This document shows positions 47,678-57,108 of a stretch of 60,235 bases of DNA, piece after piece. The position numbers and the translations under genes were made by a program. Position 1 is the stretch's first letter. Each line of letters starts with the position of its first letter. Location: contig CAIULL010000159.1 in the NCBI GenBank assembly GCA_903899985.1, positions 1-60,235 of the forward strand, in the 5' to 3' direction. The stretch is from an uncultured Schlesneria sp. (GTDB lineage Bacteria; Planctomycetota; Planctomycetia; Planctomycetales; Planctomycetaceae). The notes under the pieces are model-generated. The model was not told where the DNA came from, searched no databases, and worked only from the letters and a program-made list of their open reading frames with translations.

Positions 47678-47886
47678 GGATTGCGACTCCAATAACGGAC
47701 AATTGACTCAGGTCCTGCACCAATCACACGTTTGATCGATGTCATTCGAGCAGAAGTCAGAACGTTCAAATTGAGGGATCTTGGATCGGTAGCAGAGAAC
47801 TAATTTTGACCGGCGAATCGGGACATGACGAAACCGATTAAGACAGATTGTCGCATACGTCACGAAGCGATTCAAGCTTTATCGCT

Positions 47887-49359
47887 TCATGGCATATTGT
47901 TTTTAGGGTCGATCGTGACGCGTTTGGTTGTGACGACAGAATAGACCGCGATGCCACTAACGATCACGGCGGCGACGGCCCAAAGTAACTCCGTTCGAGT
48001 TCCCCGCAGAACGAACAGCCAGCCGACGAGCGCGATCAGACTTGGCAGGGGATACAGCCACATTCGGAAGGGCATCACGATCTCGGGACGAGTGGTTCGC
48101 AACACGTGCAAGCTGATGATCTGAGCGACGAACTGCACCAGAATTCGGACAGTCACCGCCGTTTCAATCACGATATCTAATGGAACATAACAGAAGATGG
48201 CGGTTAAAATCCCCAACGCCCAAAGCGAGATAATCGGGTATCTCTTTGTCGGATGGACGTACGCAAACACCGGCAGAAAATCACCATTCAACGCGGCAGC
48301 ATAGGGAATTCGTGAGTAGCCGAGCGTGATCGAAAACATGCAGGCCAGAACCGTCCATAGAACAAGCCACGTAAAAATCACTGCGATCGTTCGGCCGTAA
48401 AGCGTCTCCATGAACAACGCGGCGATCTGTTTGGATTCCATCGCCTCCTGCCACGGGACAACCGCGATGATCGACAAATTCATCGTCAGGTATATCGTTG
48501 CCACGATGACGACCGACGCGATCACGGCACGAGGGATTGTTCGACCGGGATTCTGAACCTCATCACCCAGGTGACAAATGTTGTAGTAGCCAAAGTAATC
48601 ATAGATCGCGATCAGCATGGCAGCCCCCAGACCGTTGAACCACGTCCCGTTGATCTGGAAGGCGTCCGGTGGAAATGTGATGATCGCCACGTTGAAGTTC
48701 ATCAGCCCTGAAATAATGACGGTCGCAACCGTGAGCAGTGTTCCCGCGCACAGGACAAGCCCGACCCAGCCAACAACTTCAATCCGACGCGACAACATCC
48801 AGGTCACGAACAAACAACCGGCCGCAGCCAGCGTGTTCGTTCCCCCAGGGATATGCCATTCACTAAGAAGGTTGGACAGTTCCGGAAAAATGTATGTCAG
48901 GTACGGGACCGCGCCGATGTACCCCGAGGCAATTTCCATGGTGCCACTGACAAGAAACTGCCAGACGAACAGAAACGGCAGCATCCGTCCCCATCCATTC
49001 GTTTTCTTGCCGAAGATCTCGCGCAAGAAATGGTATGTTCCGCCACTTCCCGGCAAGGCCGCTCCCAGTTCGCTCCAGACCAGCCCGTCACAGATCACGA
49101 GAACTGCAGCAATCACCCAGGCAATCAAGGCCTGCGGTCCGTGCATGGCAGCAAGAAACAAGGGGATCGTGATAAACGGACCAATCCCGACCATGTTCGC
49201 GATATTGAGCGCAATTGACTGAGACAATCCCAATCCACGAACCAGCTTCGTTTCGTTCGCGGAGTCAACTTGCAATGCACAGCCTTCCGGGTTGGGTTTG
49301 TTCAAGACGAGCCAATCCCCAAAATTCACAGTATTGCCGGTCAAGGCTCGCGAAGCCAT
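47887..49359 (-). CDS. APC-superfamily amino-acid permease
   Basis: 490 residues from ATG at 49359, whose start overlaps the end of the cytochrome b-c gene by 19 bases; GTG 49329 is an alternative. About 12 membrane helices. The first helix has the APC signature LSQSIALNIANMVGIGPFITIPLF, and TM3 has GLVWSELGAALPGSGGTYHFLREIFG. TM6-8 include SLWALGILTAIFCYVP. Such proteins take up amino acids by proton symport or antiport. Substrate not inferable. The overlap with the respiratory gene suggests co-transcription with no obvious functional link. Confidence 0.88.
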   Translation of the reverse strand: MASRALTGNTVNFGDWLVLNKPNPEGCALQVDSANETKLVRGLGLSQSIALNIANMVGIGPFITIPLFLAAMHGPQALIAWVIAAVLVICDGLVWSELGAALPGSGGTYHFLREIFGKKTNGWGRMLPFLFVWQFLVSGTMEIASGYIGAVPYLTYIFPELSNLLSEWHIPGGTNTLAAAGCLFVTWMLSRRIEVVGWVGLVLCAGTLLTVATVIISGLMNFNVAIITFPPDAFQINGTWFNGLGAAMLIAIYDYFGYYNICHLGDEVQNPGRTIPRAVIASVVIVATIYLTMNLSIIAVVPWQEAMESKQIAALFMETLYGRTIAVIFTWLVLWTVLACMFSITLGYSRIPYAAALNGDFLPVFAYVHPTKRYPIISLWALGILTAIFCYVPLDIVIETAVTVRILVQFVAQIISLHVLRTTRPEIVMPFRMWLYPLPSLIALVGWLFVLRGTRTELLWAVAAVIVSGIAVYSVVTTKRVTIDPKNNMP

Positions 49360-51122
49360 TCTATCAGCAGATCGAGTTCTTGCGATGAGAGCAGATTCAG
49401 CTCGGGATGCCCTGGATCGGATGCAAATTCCGGCATGCGATCGTTGCGGTCTCCGTAGAATCGCGAGTCGCTTGGTTTGGAAATCAATTGCTTCAGCCAA
49501 CTTGATGATGCATAGCCCGTTAAATCAGGAGCCGTCCCGAGTTCGCCCTGATCGTGGAATCGATGGCAATCAGTGCATCCACCACTCGACTTGATCAGTT
49601 CTCGCCCCGCAGCAACGTCGGGTGAATCGCTCTCTTCTGTTTGTGCTTCGACCGCAAGCGCCACTGCCATCGCTCGGACCTTCTGATTCTTGGCCGACGA
49701 ATCCTCTTTTCCATCGTCCGCAAACAGGCCCTGAATGTGCTGGACCATGTCTCCTTCGCGAAATTTCGTTCGGCCAAAATATTCGTCGGAGGCAATCCGT
49801 TCCGAAACCAGGAAACCAAGAATCCAATCCACTGTTCCAATGCCGTAAAGGTTCGGTGCCGATGGCTCGGCCGCGACGAATCCTGGCGTCTTCGGGCCAG
49901 AATGCGAATGGCAGCTCAGGCAGTGACGAGCAAATAATCGCGGGCCCTGTGTCTGTGGATCTCGCCGCAGTAACTCGATGGCCCCTTTATCTGTTATCGG
50001 AACGGTCCTGGCCAATTCCAAGGCTCTCGCCGAGAGCTTGTCGAATTCGGCCGTTTCAGCAATGTATTCCGCATCCTGCCCGTCCTGAACGAACGAAATC
50101 ATGGTCAACCACGACCAGCCTCCCAGGCAGACGGCAACGATCAACAGGCGACATGCCACAGCAAGCCAGTGCGAACGAATCCGATCAACAAAGGGAGCCG
50201 CCATGAATCCAAGAAGAAACGCCGAAGGAATGACCATCGTTGCAATGAATTCGGTGTTCCCGGAAAAATATCGCCGCAATTCAAACAGCCAGCGGAAATA
50301 CCACTCAGGTCGAGGGGAAAATGCCAGATTGGGATCTGCCGGAGCATACAGCGGCGCTCCATCTTTCCAGGCGAAAAAACTAATGATCCCAAAGATGATC
50401 GACAGACTGATCATGTTTCTGACGGACTGATACGGCCAATACGTCAGAAGCTCTGGTGTTAACGCTGGATCTGTATCGTCAGGTGATCGAAATGGACTGT
50501 GCTTGATCACCTGCTGCAGGTGGATGAAGCACAGGCCCCCGACAAGGACCGGTAATAGTCCCACGTGCAGAAAATACAGCCGCGTCAGGGTGAGGCTGCC
50601 AATCTCTTCGCCACCGAATAAAACTCGCCTCAGAAACGGTCCAAACACTGGGGTCGACCCAAGAATATTTCCTTCAACCTGGATCTGCGCAATCCCTTTC
50701 TGGCTGACAGAAAGAGGATTTCCCGTGACCGTCCAGACGATCATTAAAGGAAAAAGAAGCAGCCCGGTGATCCAGACCAGTTCTCTGGGGGCTCGATAAG
50801 CGCCGGTACAAAGAACTCGCAAAACATGCACGCCGAACAAGACGATCATGGCGTGCGATGCGTAATGATGGACGCCGCGAAGAAATCGACCTGCGGATGA
50901 CTGGTCGATAAAATGGACGCTGGCCCAGGCACTGGTCATTGACGGACAATACGTCGCCATCAAAAGCAGACCTGTGATGCACTGAATGACCAGCAGCCAT
51001 AGCAGGCAACTGGCGCTGGTATAGACCCAGCCAGGACCATTCGGGAGAATTCGATTACTGATACGGTTGCGGATGAGGCGATAATCCAGACGCAGATCGA
51101 GCCAGTCGACCCATGATTGCAT
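49341..51122 (-). CDS. Cytochrome b fused to two c-type cytochrome domains
   Basis: 593 residues from ATG at 51122 (GGAGG about 6 bases upstream, reading through another ATG at 51128). The N-terminal ~390 residues are a cytochrome b: TM helices with haem-ligand histidines in VHHYASH and GVHVLRVL, the quinol-site-like PPLSVSQKG-type loop (here GNPLSVSQKGIAQ), and the b6f-subunit IV-like region from NMISLSIIFG. The C-terminal part has CXXCH haem c motifs C401LSCH and C516TDCH, with Met-containing segments for axial ligands. With the Rieske protein upstream it should form the quinol-oxidising core of a bc-type complex. Fusing cytochrome b to a di-haem c module resembles some b6f-like and planctomycete complexes, replacing a separate cytochrome c1. 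Confidence 0.92.
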   Translation of the reverse strand: MQSWVDWLDLRLDYRLIRNRISNRILPNGPGWVYTSASCLLWLLVIQCITGLLLMATYCPSMTSAWASVHFIDQSSAGRFLRGVHHYASHAMIVLFGVHVLRVLCTGAYRAPRELVWITGLLLFPLMIVWTVTGNPLSVSQKGIAQIQVEGNILGSTPVFGPFLRRVLFGGEEIGSLTLTRLYFLHVGLLPVLVGGLCFIHLQQVIKHSPFRSPDDTDPALTPELLTYWPYQSVRNMISLSIIFGIISFFAWKDGAPLYAPADPNLAFSPRPEWYFRWLFELRRYFSGNTEFIATMVIPSAFLLGFMAAPFVDRIRSHWLAVACRLLIVAVCLGGWSWLTMISFVQDGQDAEYIAETAEFDKLSARALELARTVPITDKGAIELLRRDPQTQGPRLFARHCLSCHSHSGPKTPGFVAAEPSAPNLYGIGTVDWILGFLVSERIASDEYFGRTKFREGDMVQHIQGLFADDGKEDSSAKNQKVRAMAVALAVEAQTEESDSPDVAAGRELIKSSGGCTDCHRFHDQGELGTAPDLTGYASSSWLKQLISKPSDSRFYGDRNDRMPEFASDPGHPELNLLSSQELDLLIEWLREP

Positions 51123-51143
51123 TACCATCCTCCAGTTTTTGCG

Positions 51144-51719
51144 TCAGGCACCAACGACGCGGTGATCCAGACCTGTTTTAAATTTTTCGTATTTCACTTC
51201 GACCCAATTATCGCCAGTTTCGTCATCGCGAACAAGTCGACACTCGAGTTCGTCCATATCGCGAGGGACATGGTTTCGTTCGCCCGTCTTTGGATCGGAT
51301 AGTCGCTGGCCATCCACACCAAACGAGGCCCGATGGCAGGGACAAACAAAGCTCTTACCACCCGACGGTGCCTGCACCTGACATCCCATGTGGGGACAGA
51401 TACTGCTTAACGCTCGGACGGTCTGGCCGGCAGAACCGGACTGTGATAAGCGGTCTGCCTCTCGGACGAGCCAGACGCGACCGATCGCCTGCTGATCAGA
51501 CTGAATCCAGGCATCCACCTTCTGTCCCATGACGGGAACCATCATCGGACGACCCGGCACCAGATCCTTCACTTTGATAAGTCGCGAGAATTGAGATTCA
51601 CCTGATGATTCCCGCTGAGTTCCCACCAGGAAATAACTGATTCCCGGCAAGCCAACCACTGTTCCGACGGCTGTCGCGAGTCCTCCACTGACCCATTCCA
51701 GCAATTCACGCCGATTCAT
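51144..51719 (-). CDS. Rieske iron-sulphur protein
   Basis: 191 residues from ATG at 51719. Tat-type N-terminal anchor NRRELLEWVSGGLATAVGT. The Rieske [2Fe-2S] motif is CPHMGC (first ligands C and H, then the structural Cys) and CPCHRASFG (second ligand pair). It transfers electrons from quinol to cytochrome c domains of the complex encoded 22 bp downstream. Gene order Rieske then cytochrome b matches qcrA-qcrB/petC-petB. Confidence 0.95.
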   Translation of the reverse strand: MNRRELLEWVSGGLATAVGTVVGLPGISYFLVGTQRESSGESQFSRLIKVKDLVPGRPMMVPVMGQKVDAWIQSDQQAIGRVWLVREADRLSQSGSAGQTVRALSSICPHMGCQVQAPSGGKSFVCPCHRASFGVDGQRLSDPKTGERNHVPRDMDELECRLVRDDETGDNWVEVKYEKFKTGLDHRVVGA

Positions 51720-51987
51720 CGCGATTTCACTCTAAAAGGAATTTGACTTGAAGTACAAAAAACTCATGCCCCATCAAGTAAGCCGCGAAGGAACCTACCA
51801 ATAACCCACCCCACCGCCCCTGTGTGTTTAGGCCGGACACCCTGCGGCGGTGGTTAACGGGCCTTTGCCCTCGGAATTTGCATTGAATTCGCGTGTTCTT
51901 GACATGGTGAATGATTGCTTCTGGTAGTGCAAAGGCCCGATTACCACCCCCCATGCGGAAGTGGGGTTTCGTTGAAACGCCTAGAGA

Positions 51988-52572
51988 TCAGGCGACGCGA
52001 TTTCCAGCGTGGTCGATCAGCGATACCAGAGCATCGTCCAGCCGATGAATGTCGGCATTCACTTGCCGCGACTCCAGATGATGACGAAATGCTTCTGACA
52101 CCGAACTTCCCAAGCCTTGCACCCACTCGGGCGAATCCCCTCCCAGTGTACATCGACCAATACACGCTAAAGGCCGAGCGATTGAACAGGCACACATGCC
52201 GGTCTGCGTCAGCATCGGACATGAACAACCATGATTTCGCGACCGTTCCATGACTCGCTGCAACTCTCCGTCACGCCGTTGACGAAGCTCCTGGGCGATC
52301 GCGTTCGCCTCAACATTTGTGACAGAGGGAACAAAGGATTCACAAGCACTCGATGCCAGATGCGAACTCAATGCAACGTCGTCCGTAATCCGACTCAAGC
52401 TTGAATAGATCTCGGCCAGAGGAATCTGGCTTTGCATCGCCGGTGCACCGCCTGGCAATGAACCAGAAGCGACCCGAACTTCGCGAAACGCCACATCAGC
52501 AAACGCGAGAGCCATTAATCCGAAGACAAACAGGACAGACAAAGGCAACATCAGAAAAATTACGCTCGCCAT
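51988..52572 (-). CDS. Cys-rich membrane-anchored protein upstream of the respiratory genes
   Basis: 194 residues from ATG at 52572 (AAGGAG about 7 bases upstream). A membrane helix at about 4-27 (VIFLMLPLSVLFVFGLMALA), then a coiled helical region, then a cysteine cluster CSCPMLTQTGMCACSIARPLACIGRC (residues about 125-150) with eight Cys, and a C-terminal helical part. The cluster resembles YkgJ-type metal- or Fe-S-binding segments. It may deliver a cofactor to, or be a redox partner of, the Rieske/cytochrome complex. It lies 269 bp upstream of the Rieske gene on the same strand. Confidence 0.6.
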   Translation of the reverse strand: MASVIFLMLPLSVLFVFGLMALAFADVAFREVRVASGSLPGGAPAMQSQIPLAEIYSSLSRITDDVALSSHLASSACESFVPSVTNVEANAIAQELRQRRDGELQRVMERSRNHGCSCPMLTQTGMCACSIARPLACIGRCTLGGDSPEWVQGLGSSVSEAFRHHLESRQVNADIHRLDDALVSLIDHAGNRVA

Positions 52573-52769
52573 CGCTTTCTCCTTAATTTGCAGACATGTG
52601 GATAACGATATCCAGTATCGACTGCACTGAGGCGAATGTCAATTGAAATTGAGTTTCCCAGAAGGAAGAAATCCGCAGCAGGCCACGTAGCGGCAATTCC
52701 AACCGATAACGCAATTCGTTTGAAGAAGTCCACTGCAAGCGGCAACCCGGTCGGCGGCTGGAACCGCCG

Positions 52770-53762
52770 CTACTCGCGTTGCATCCGCGTCAATGCGTTC
52801 TCAAAATGCGGGTTGACCACATTATTCGGCCGCTCGCCACGAAGCGCCTGCACCACCTGTTCCATCGCTTGCGTGCGCATGGAAATCAACGATTCGGCCG
52901 AGACAAACGCAGCATGAGGTGTGACGATCACTCGTTCATCGCAATAAAGCGGATCACTCAAGTTCGGCGGTTCCGGCTCGAACACATCCAGTGCCGCGCC
53001 AGCGATCTGATTCTTCTGCAAGGCTTCCCACAGCGCGTTTGGATCAACCAATCCGCCGCGGGAGGTATTGATCAAATAGGCCGTAGGCTTCATGAAGCGA
53101 AGCCGCTCGGCGTTGATCATATGCCGGGACTCTGTCACCAGTGGCGCATGGAGCGAGACGAAATCACTTTGCTCCAACAGTTCGGTCAACGTGACCATCT
53201 GACATCCTGTCCCGTAGTCAGAACCGGATGGGGTATATGCCAGGATGCTCAGTCCTAAAGCCCTCAGTTTTGGCACTAATTCGCGTGCAATGCGCCCCAG
53301 TCCAACCAATCCCACTTTCTGCCCCGACAATCGTCGCATGGTCGTGGCGGCACCGAGATTGTATTCGCCGCGTTTGGTCCGCCAGTGAAAGAAACCGATC
53401 CGTCGAGCACACGCCAGAATCAGTCCAAGTGCATGATCGGAAACTTCTGAAACACAGTAGTCCGGGCAGTTCGTGACTGGTATGCCAAGCTCCGTGGCGG
53501 TCAACACAGCAATATTGTCGAGTCCAATTCCAAACCGCGAGATGATTCGGCAACGTGGCGAATTTCGAATGACGACGTCGGTCACACGAGCCCACGTCGT
53601 GGCGATCGCATCGACGTCCGTTGCTAACGCGGCCAATGTTGCCTCGTCCGTTGCCGGGGCCTCGATCAGTTCCGCGTCGACCCTTCGTAAAATGGCGGTC
53701 TCGATCTCGGTATCCGGCCAGGCTCGATCCGTCATCAGCACGCGAAACCGATTTGACATCAT
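52770..53762 (-). CDS. D-isomer-specific 2-hydroxyacid dehydrogenase
   Basis: 330 residues from ATG at 53762 (ATG 53759 alternative; AGGA about 9 bases upstream). The NAD-binding fold has G154-L-G156-R-I-A159. The catalytic triad of the family is visible: Arg235 (NTSRGG), Glu264 (FEPEPP) and His283 (TPHAAF). It reduces a 2-oxo acid or oxidises a D-2-hydroxyacid; it is close to CtBP- or phosphoglycerate-dehydrogenase-like members but lacks the ACT regulatory tail of SerA. Substrate unknown. It probably has its own promoter. Confidence 0.88.
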   Translation of the reverse strand: MMSNRFRVLMTDRAWPDTEIETAILRRVDAELIEAPATDEATLAALATDVDAIATTWARVTDVVIRNSPRCRIISRFGIGLDNIAVLTATELGIPVTNCPDYCVSEVSDHALGLILACARRIGFFHWRTKRGEYNLGAATTMRRLSGQKVGLVGLGRIARELVPKLRALGLSILAYTPSGSDYGTGCQMVTLTELLEQSDFVSLHAPLVTESRHMINAERLRFMKPTAYLINTSRGGLVDPNALWEALQKNQIAGAALDVFEPEPPNLSDPLYCDERVIVTPHAAFVSAESLISMRTQAMEQVVQALRGERPNNVVNPHFENALTRMQRE

Positions 53763-53786
53763 TGTCGTCGTTCCTGATTGACTGAG

Positions 53787-54374
53787 TTACCAGACACGCA
53801 TTCCGGGACCATAAAAGACTGGACCTCCGACGCCTGGTGCACCGAAGCCGAATCCACCGTAACTCATTGCTCCGTAACCGAGTCCACCATAACCGAGCGA
53901 ACTATATCCAATTGGACCATTGGTCATGTACATCATCCGCTGCGAGTTGACGGCGTTCTGATACACCAGATTCTGAGTCATATAACCCTGCAAAAGGGAG
54001 CGATCGTATTCCCGTTTTAAATGGTCTCGATAGGCCTCCGCCTGCTGCAGGTCGAGCTTCGCCTGATCCAGCGACTGCTGCTGAGAAGTTTCCTTCTGGA
54101 CCGCGGAAGACTGAGCTTTTCGTTCTGACTTTTCTTTATACGCAGCAACCAATGCTCGCATCTGTCGTTCATCCATCCGATTCAGCATCCTCTCGACCTC
54201 ACCAGATTTCTGGACATCGAACGACATGTCGACAATCAGCCGAGCCAGCAGCCAAGCCCTGAGATCGTCGACACTCTCGGTCGCCGATGGCGAGGGAACG
54301 ACGGCGGCCGGAGTCGGAGGATTGGGAATCCCCGCCTGGCCAAACAACGCGAGACTGACGAGAAGGGAGTGCAT
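53787..54374 (-). CDS. Secreted coiled-coil protein with Gly/Tyr-rich tail
   Basis: 195 residues from ATG at 54374 (GGAG about 7 bases upstream). A short signal sequence (MHSLLVSLALFGQAG), a Pro/Ala linker, then a helical coiled-coil region (EVERMLNRMDERQMRALVAAY, continuing LDLQQAEAYRDHL). The last 45 residues are Gly/Tyr/Phe-rich (GYSSLGYGGLGYGAMSYGG), a low-complexity adhesive or glue-like type. Likely a periplasmic or surface structural protein. No known family. Confidence 0.6.
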   Translation of the reverse strand: MHSLLVSLALFGQAGIPNPPTPAAVVPSPSATESVDDLRAWLLARLIVDMSFDVQKSGEVERMLNRMDERQMRALVAAYKEKSERKAQSSAVQKETSQQQSLDQAKLDLQQAEAYRDHLKREYDRSLLQGYMTQNLVYQNAVNSQRMMYMTNGPIGYSSLGYGGLGYGAMSYGGFGFGAPGVGGPVFYGPGMRVW

Positions 54375-54541
54375 GACAGTTCTCCATTGGAATGAGGTTC
54401 GGAATACGAGCTGCTCGCAAGGTCATTTCTTGCGCACTATTGTACTCCCGGCATACCGACAAACAACGACGTTCCGCGCAGCCAGTAATCGATTTTCTAT
54501 CTGACTGCGGAAATACGGAAACCATACAGGAACTTTTCATC

Positions 54542-56326
54542 ATGAAAACAGTTCATTTCATTCGCTGGTGTCTTGTCTTCATACTTGTCGCCGACTCGTA
54601 TCGTGAGGTGAGATCGGACGATGTTCCAGCCTTGCCCGGCCTGTTTGAAAACAGTTTCGACACCAGTAGTCCAGCGGTGGCTCCGCCGTGGTCGATGAAG
54701 CCCTGGATGTGGGAGGATGATGTCAACACGTCGGAGGCGGTCTGGGACCTGGTCGATGGATGTCGCGATCATGATCTTCCTCTGGGTGCGATTCTGATCG
54801 ATAGCCCCTGGTCGACACGCTACAACAATTTTCGTTTCGACGAAAAGCGATACCCAGACCCTCGCAAGATGATCGACTCGCTGCACGCACGGGACGTCCG
54901 ACTGGTTCTCTGGATGACCAATTTCATCAATACGCCCGACAGTCTTGCCGATGCCGCCGGTGACGAGGAAGACTTGTATACCGTCGGCAAAGCCAAAGGC
55001 TATTTCGTCAACGACGGTGCGCCAATTCGCTGGTGGAAAGGGAGCGGCGCGATGATCGACTACACGAATCCCGCCGCCGTGGCATGGTGGCATCGGATCA
55101 TGGACCGCACTCTGTCGCTTGGTGTCGATGGTTGGAAAATGGATGGTTCGGCAGAAATGTTTGTGCTCACGCCACGCAAAACCAAGCGGGGAACACTGAC
55201 ACTACGAGATTACATGGACCTCTATTATCGTGACACACTGCATTACAGCCGCACATGCCAAAGCGACTTTGTCACGATGGTCCGATCGGTCGACATTGCT
55301 AATACCCACAGCGACCAGGCACACGCTCCGTTTGACGCCGCTCCACTCACCTGGGTCGGCGACCAGCGGCATTCGTGGAAGGATAAGGGACTGGACGAAG
55401 CGATCCGCAGTTCCTTCCGGGCACTCGCACTCGATTATCCCTCGGTCAGCTCCGACAGTGGTGGATATCAGACAGCCTCCAAACCCCAAGTCGGAATGCC
55501 ACGACTGTTGTATCTGCGCTGGGCTCAATGGAACGCGATGACTCCATTCTTTCTGATCGGCGGGCACGATGAACACCGGCCGTGGAAGTTCGATCCCGAA
55601 TTCTTCCAAATCTTTCGGCAATTCATGTGGCTGCATCAGGAACTGGTGCCGTTCTTCTATTCACAACACGTTCAGGCGAGCCTGCGCGAAGGGAAATTAA
55701 TGCATCCCGGCCCGGGTAAGCACGAATATCTGCTCGGCGATTCACTGCTCGTCGGCGTGATGTCCGATGAGGAACCTCGTCGCGAGATCGTCTTTCCGGA
55801 TGGCGAGTGGCTGAACTACTGGGACAATCGCGTGGCCTATCACGGTGGCGAAACGGTTACAGTCGAAATCCCTGAAAACCGGAGCCCGATTTTCGTCAAA
55901 TTGGGTTCGGTCATTCCGCTGGACGTCGTCAACGACGCCGTCGGCCATGGCAGTCAGGCATCGAAAGGCTGGAGAACCCTCGACATTTATCCAGCAAAGC
56001 AGAACAGTTCTGCAGTCCTGTGGGATACGCAACAGTTTCCACCCAGCGCTTTCCGTGATCGAAGTTTTGTAAATGTGATTCCGCTGGAAGACGGAGTGGA
56101 AATACACTTGGAAGACGGTCCCGTGCGTGACACGATTTTCCGCGTCTGGCAACCGCGACCACCCCGCCAGGTTCGAGTTAATCAAACCCCGATACAAAAG
56201 CATGAATCGCTGGCAACCTGGGAGGCTTCTCAACAATCATGGTCATACGACGCCGCTGACCAGCGTCTCTGGATTCGAATTGCTAAGTCGCGTGATGTTC
56301 GGATTACGATCGATCACTCGCCGTAA
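54542..56326 (+). CDS. Glycoside hydrolase family 31 enzyme
   Basis: 594 residues from ATG at 54542, with signal peptide MKTVHFIRWCLVFILVADSY. It has the GH31 TIM barrel: LGAILIDSPWSTRYNNFRF, MIDSLHARDVRLVLWMT, nucleophile Asp201 in GWKMDG, acid/base candidate Asp305 in SSDSGGYQ, and the C-terminal FFLIGGHDEHRPW with DGEWLNYWDN. The barrel starts within the first 100 residues, so the usual N-terminal beta-sandwich domain is missing or very short. The family cleaves alpha-glucosides, alpha-xylosides or sulfoquinovosides. Export suggests polysaccharide degradation, typical of planctomycetes. Confidence 0.9.
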   Translation: MKTVHFIRWCLVFILVADSYREVRSDDVPALPGLFENSFDTSSPAVAPPWSMKPWMWEDDVNTSEAVWDLVDGCRDHDLPLGAILIDSPWSTRYNNFRFDEKRYPDPRKMIDSLHARDVRLVLWMTNFINTPDSLADAAGDEEDLYTVGKAKGYFVNDGAPIRWWKGSGAMIDYTNPAAVAWWHRIMDRTLSLGVDGWKMDGSAEMFVLTPRKTKRGTLTLRDYMDLYYRDTLHYSRTCQSDFVTMVRSVDIANTHSDQAHAPFDAAPLTWVGDQRHSWKDKGLDEAIRSSFRALALDYPSVSSDSGGYQTASKPQVGMPRLLYLRWAQWNAMTPFFLIGGHDEHRPWKFDPEFFQIFRQFMWLHQELVPFFYSQHVQASLREGKLMHPGPGKHEYLLGDSLLVGVMSDEEPRREIVFPDGEWLNYWDNRVAYHGGETVTVEIPENRSPIFVKLGSVIPLDVVNDAVGHGSQASKGWRTLDIYPAKQNSSAVLWDTQQFPPSAFRDRSFVNVIPLEDGVEIHLEDGPVRDTIFRVWQPRPPRQVRVNQTPIQKHESLATWEASQQSWSYDAADQRLWIRIAKSRDVRITIDHSP

Positions 56327-56336
56327 TTCGTTAAGA

Positions 56337-56984
56337 CTAGATCGTCTTCAGCACATTAAAAACAGTGTTCGCAATGATCCTCGCACCTTCCGCGTTCGGA
56401 TGCAAACTGTCGCCGAAATGATCGTCGTTCAACAATGAGCAAACGTCTGCGAGGGGAATACCTCGTTCGGCGCAGAAGGCTTTTAAGCGTGGATTGTGAT
56501 ATTCTCGCTTGGCCCGAATTGTTACCACCATGTGATCTGGAAACACCGACTCGTTGACGTGCGGTACATTGAACAGAATCGGCTGCATCCCTTGATCCAA
56601 CACGGCCTGCACCATCTGGTCCAGGTTGTCGATGATTCCGCGACTTGCGGTTGCCGTGTCAGGGACGATCGCGAGATCGTTCGTTCCCATTCCCATCACG
56701 AAATAACGTGCATGGGGGAATAATTTCAGATAATCCCGAACCTGCTTCGGCCCATTTTTGCTGACTTCACCCGCGATTCCGCCATTCGCAACTCGCAAAC
56801 CAGGCGGCTCACAGAGTCTCTGTAACTCGTCCGGATAAGTGGGAAAAGGCCAGTATTGATGCGGCCCATTGTTATTCCAACCCGTCAGGCTGTCCCCCGC
56901 ACAGACGATCGACACCTCAACTCGGCCATACTCGAATCCGATCGAGCCTTGATCCACGGTACAAATGATCGAGGGGGGCGCCAT
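56337..56984 (-). CDS. SGNH/GDSL hydrolase
   Basis: 215 residues from ATG at 56984 (GAGG about 8 bases upstream); a TTG at 57041 would extend it. The SGNH blocks are in order: GDSL (30-33, nucleophile Ser32), GG (68-69), GTND (N102), and GDSLHPN with Asp192 and His195. This family removes acetyl or acyl esters from carbohydrates or lipids. No signal peptide with this start. It converges with the GH31 gene, 10 bp away, and could assist in glycan de-esterification, which is an inference from context. Confidence 0.87.
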   Translation of the reverse strand: MAPPSIICTVDQGSIGFEYGRVEVSIVCAGDSLTGWNNNGPHQYWPFPTYPDELQRLCEPPGLRVANGGIAGEVSKNGPKQVRDYLKLFPHARYFVMGMGTNDLAIVPDTATASRGIIDNLDQMVQAVLDQGMQPILFNVPHVNESVFPDHMVVTIRAKREYHNPRLKAFCAERGIPLADVCSLLNDDHFGDSLHPNAEGARIIANTVFNVLKTI

Positions 56985-57108
56985 CAGAAAATCCTCATCG
57001 GAAATGGACTCGAACAAATCATGTTTTCGATAATGTGGCAAATCTGGAAGCCGAAGACTATCGTCCGTTTCATGATTCGATGAACCTACTTGATTACGGA
57101 AGACATGG

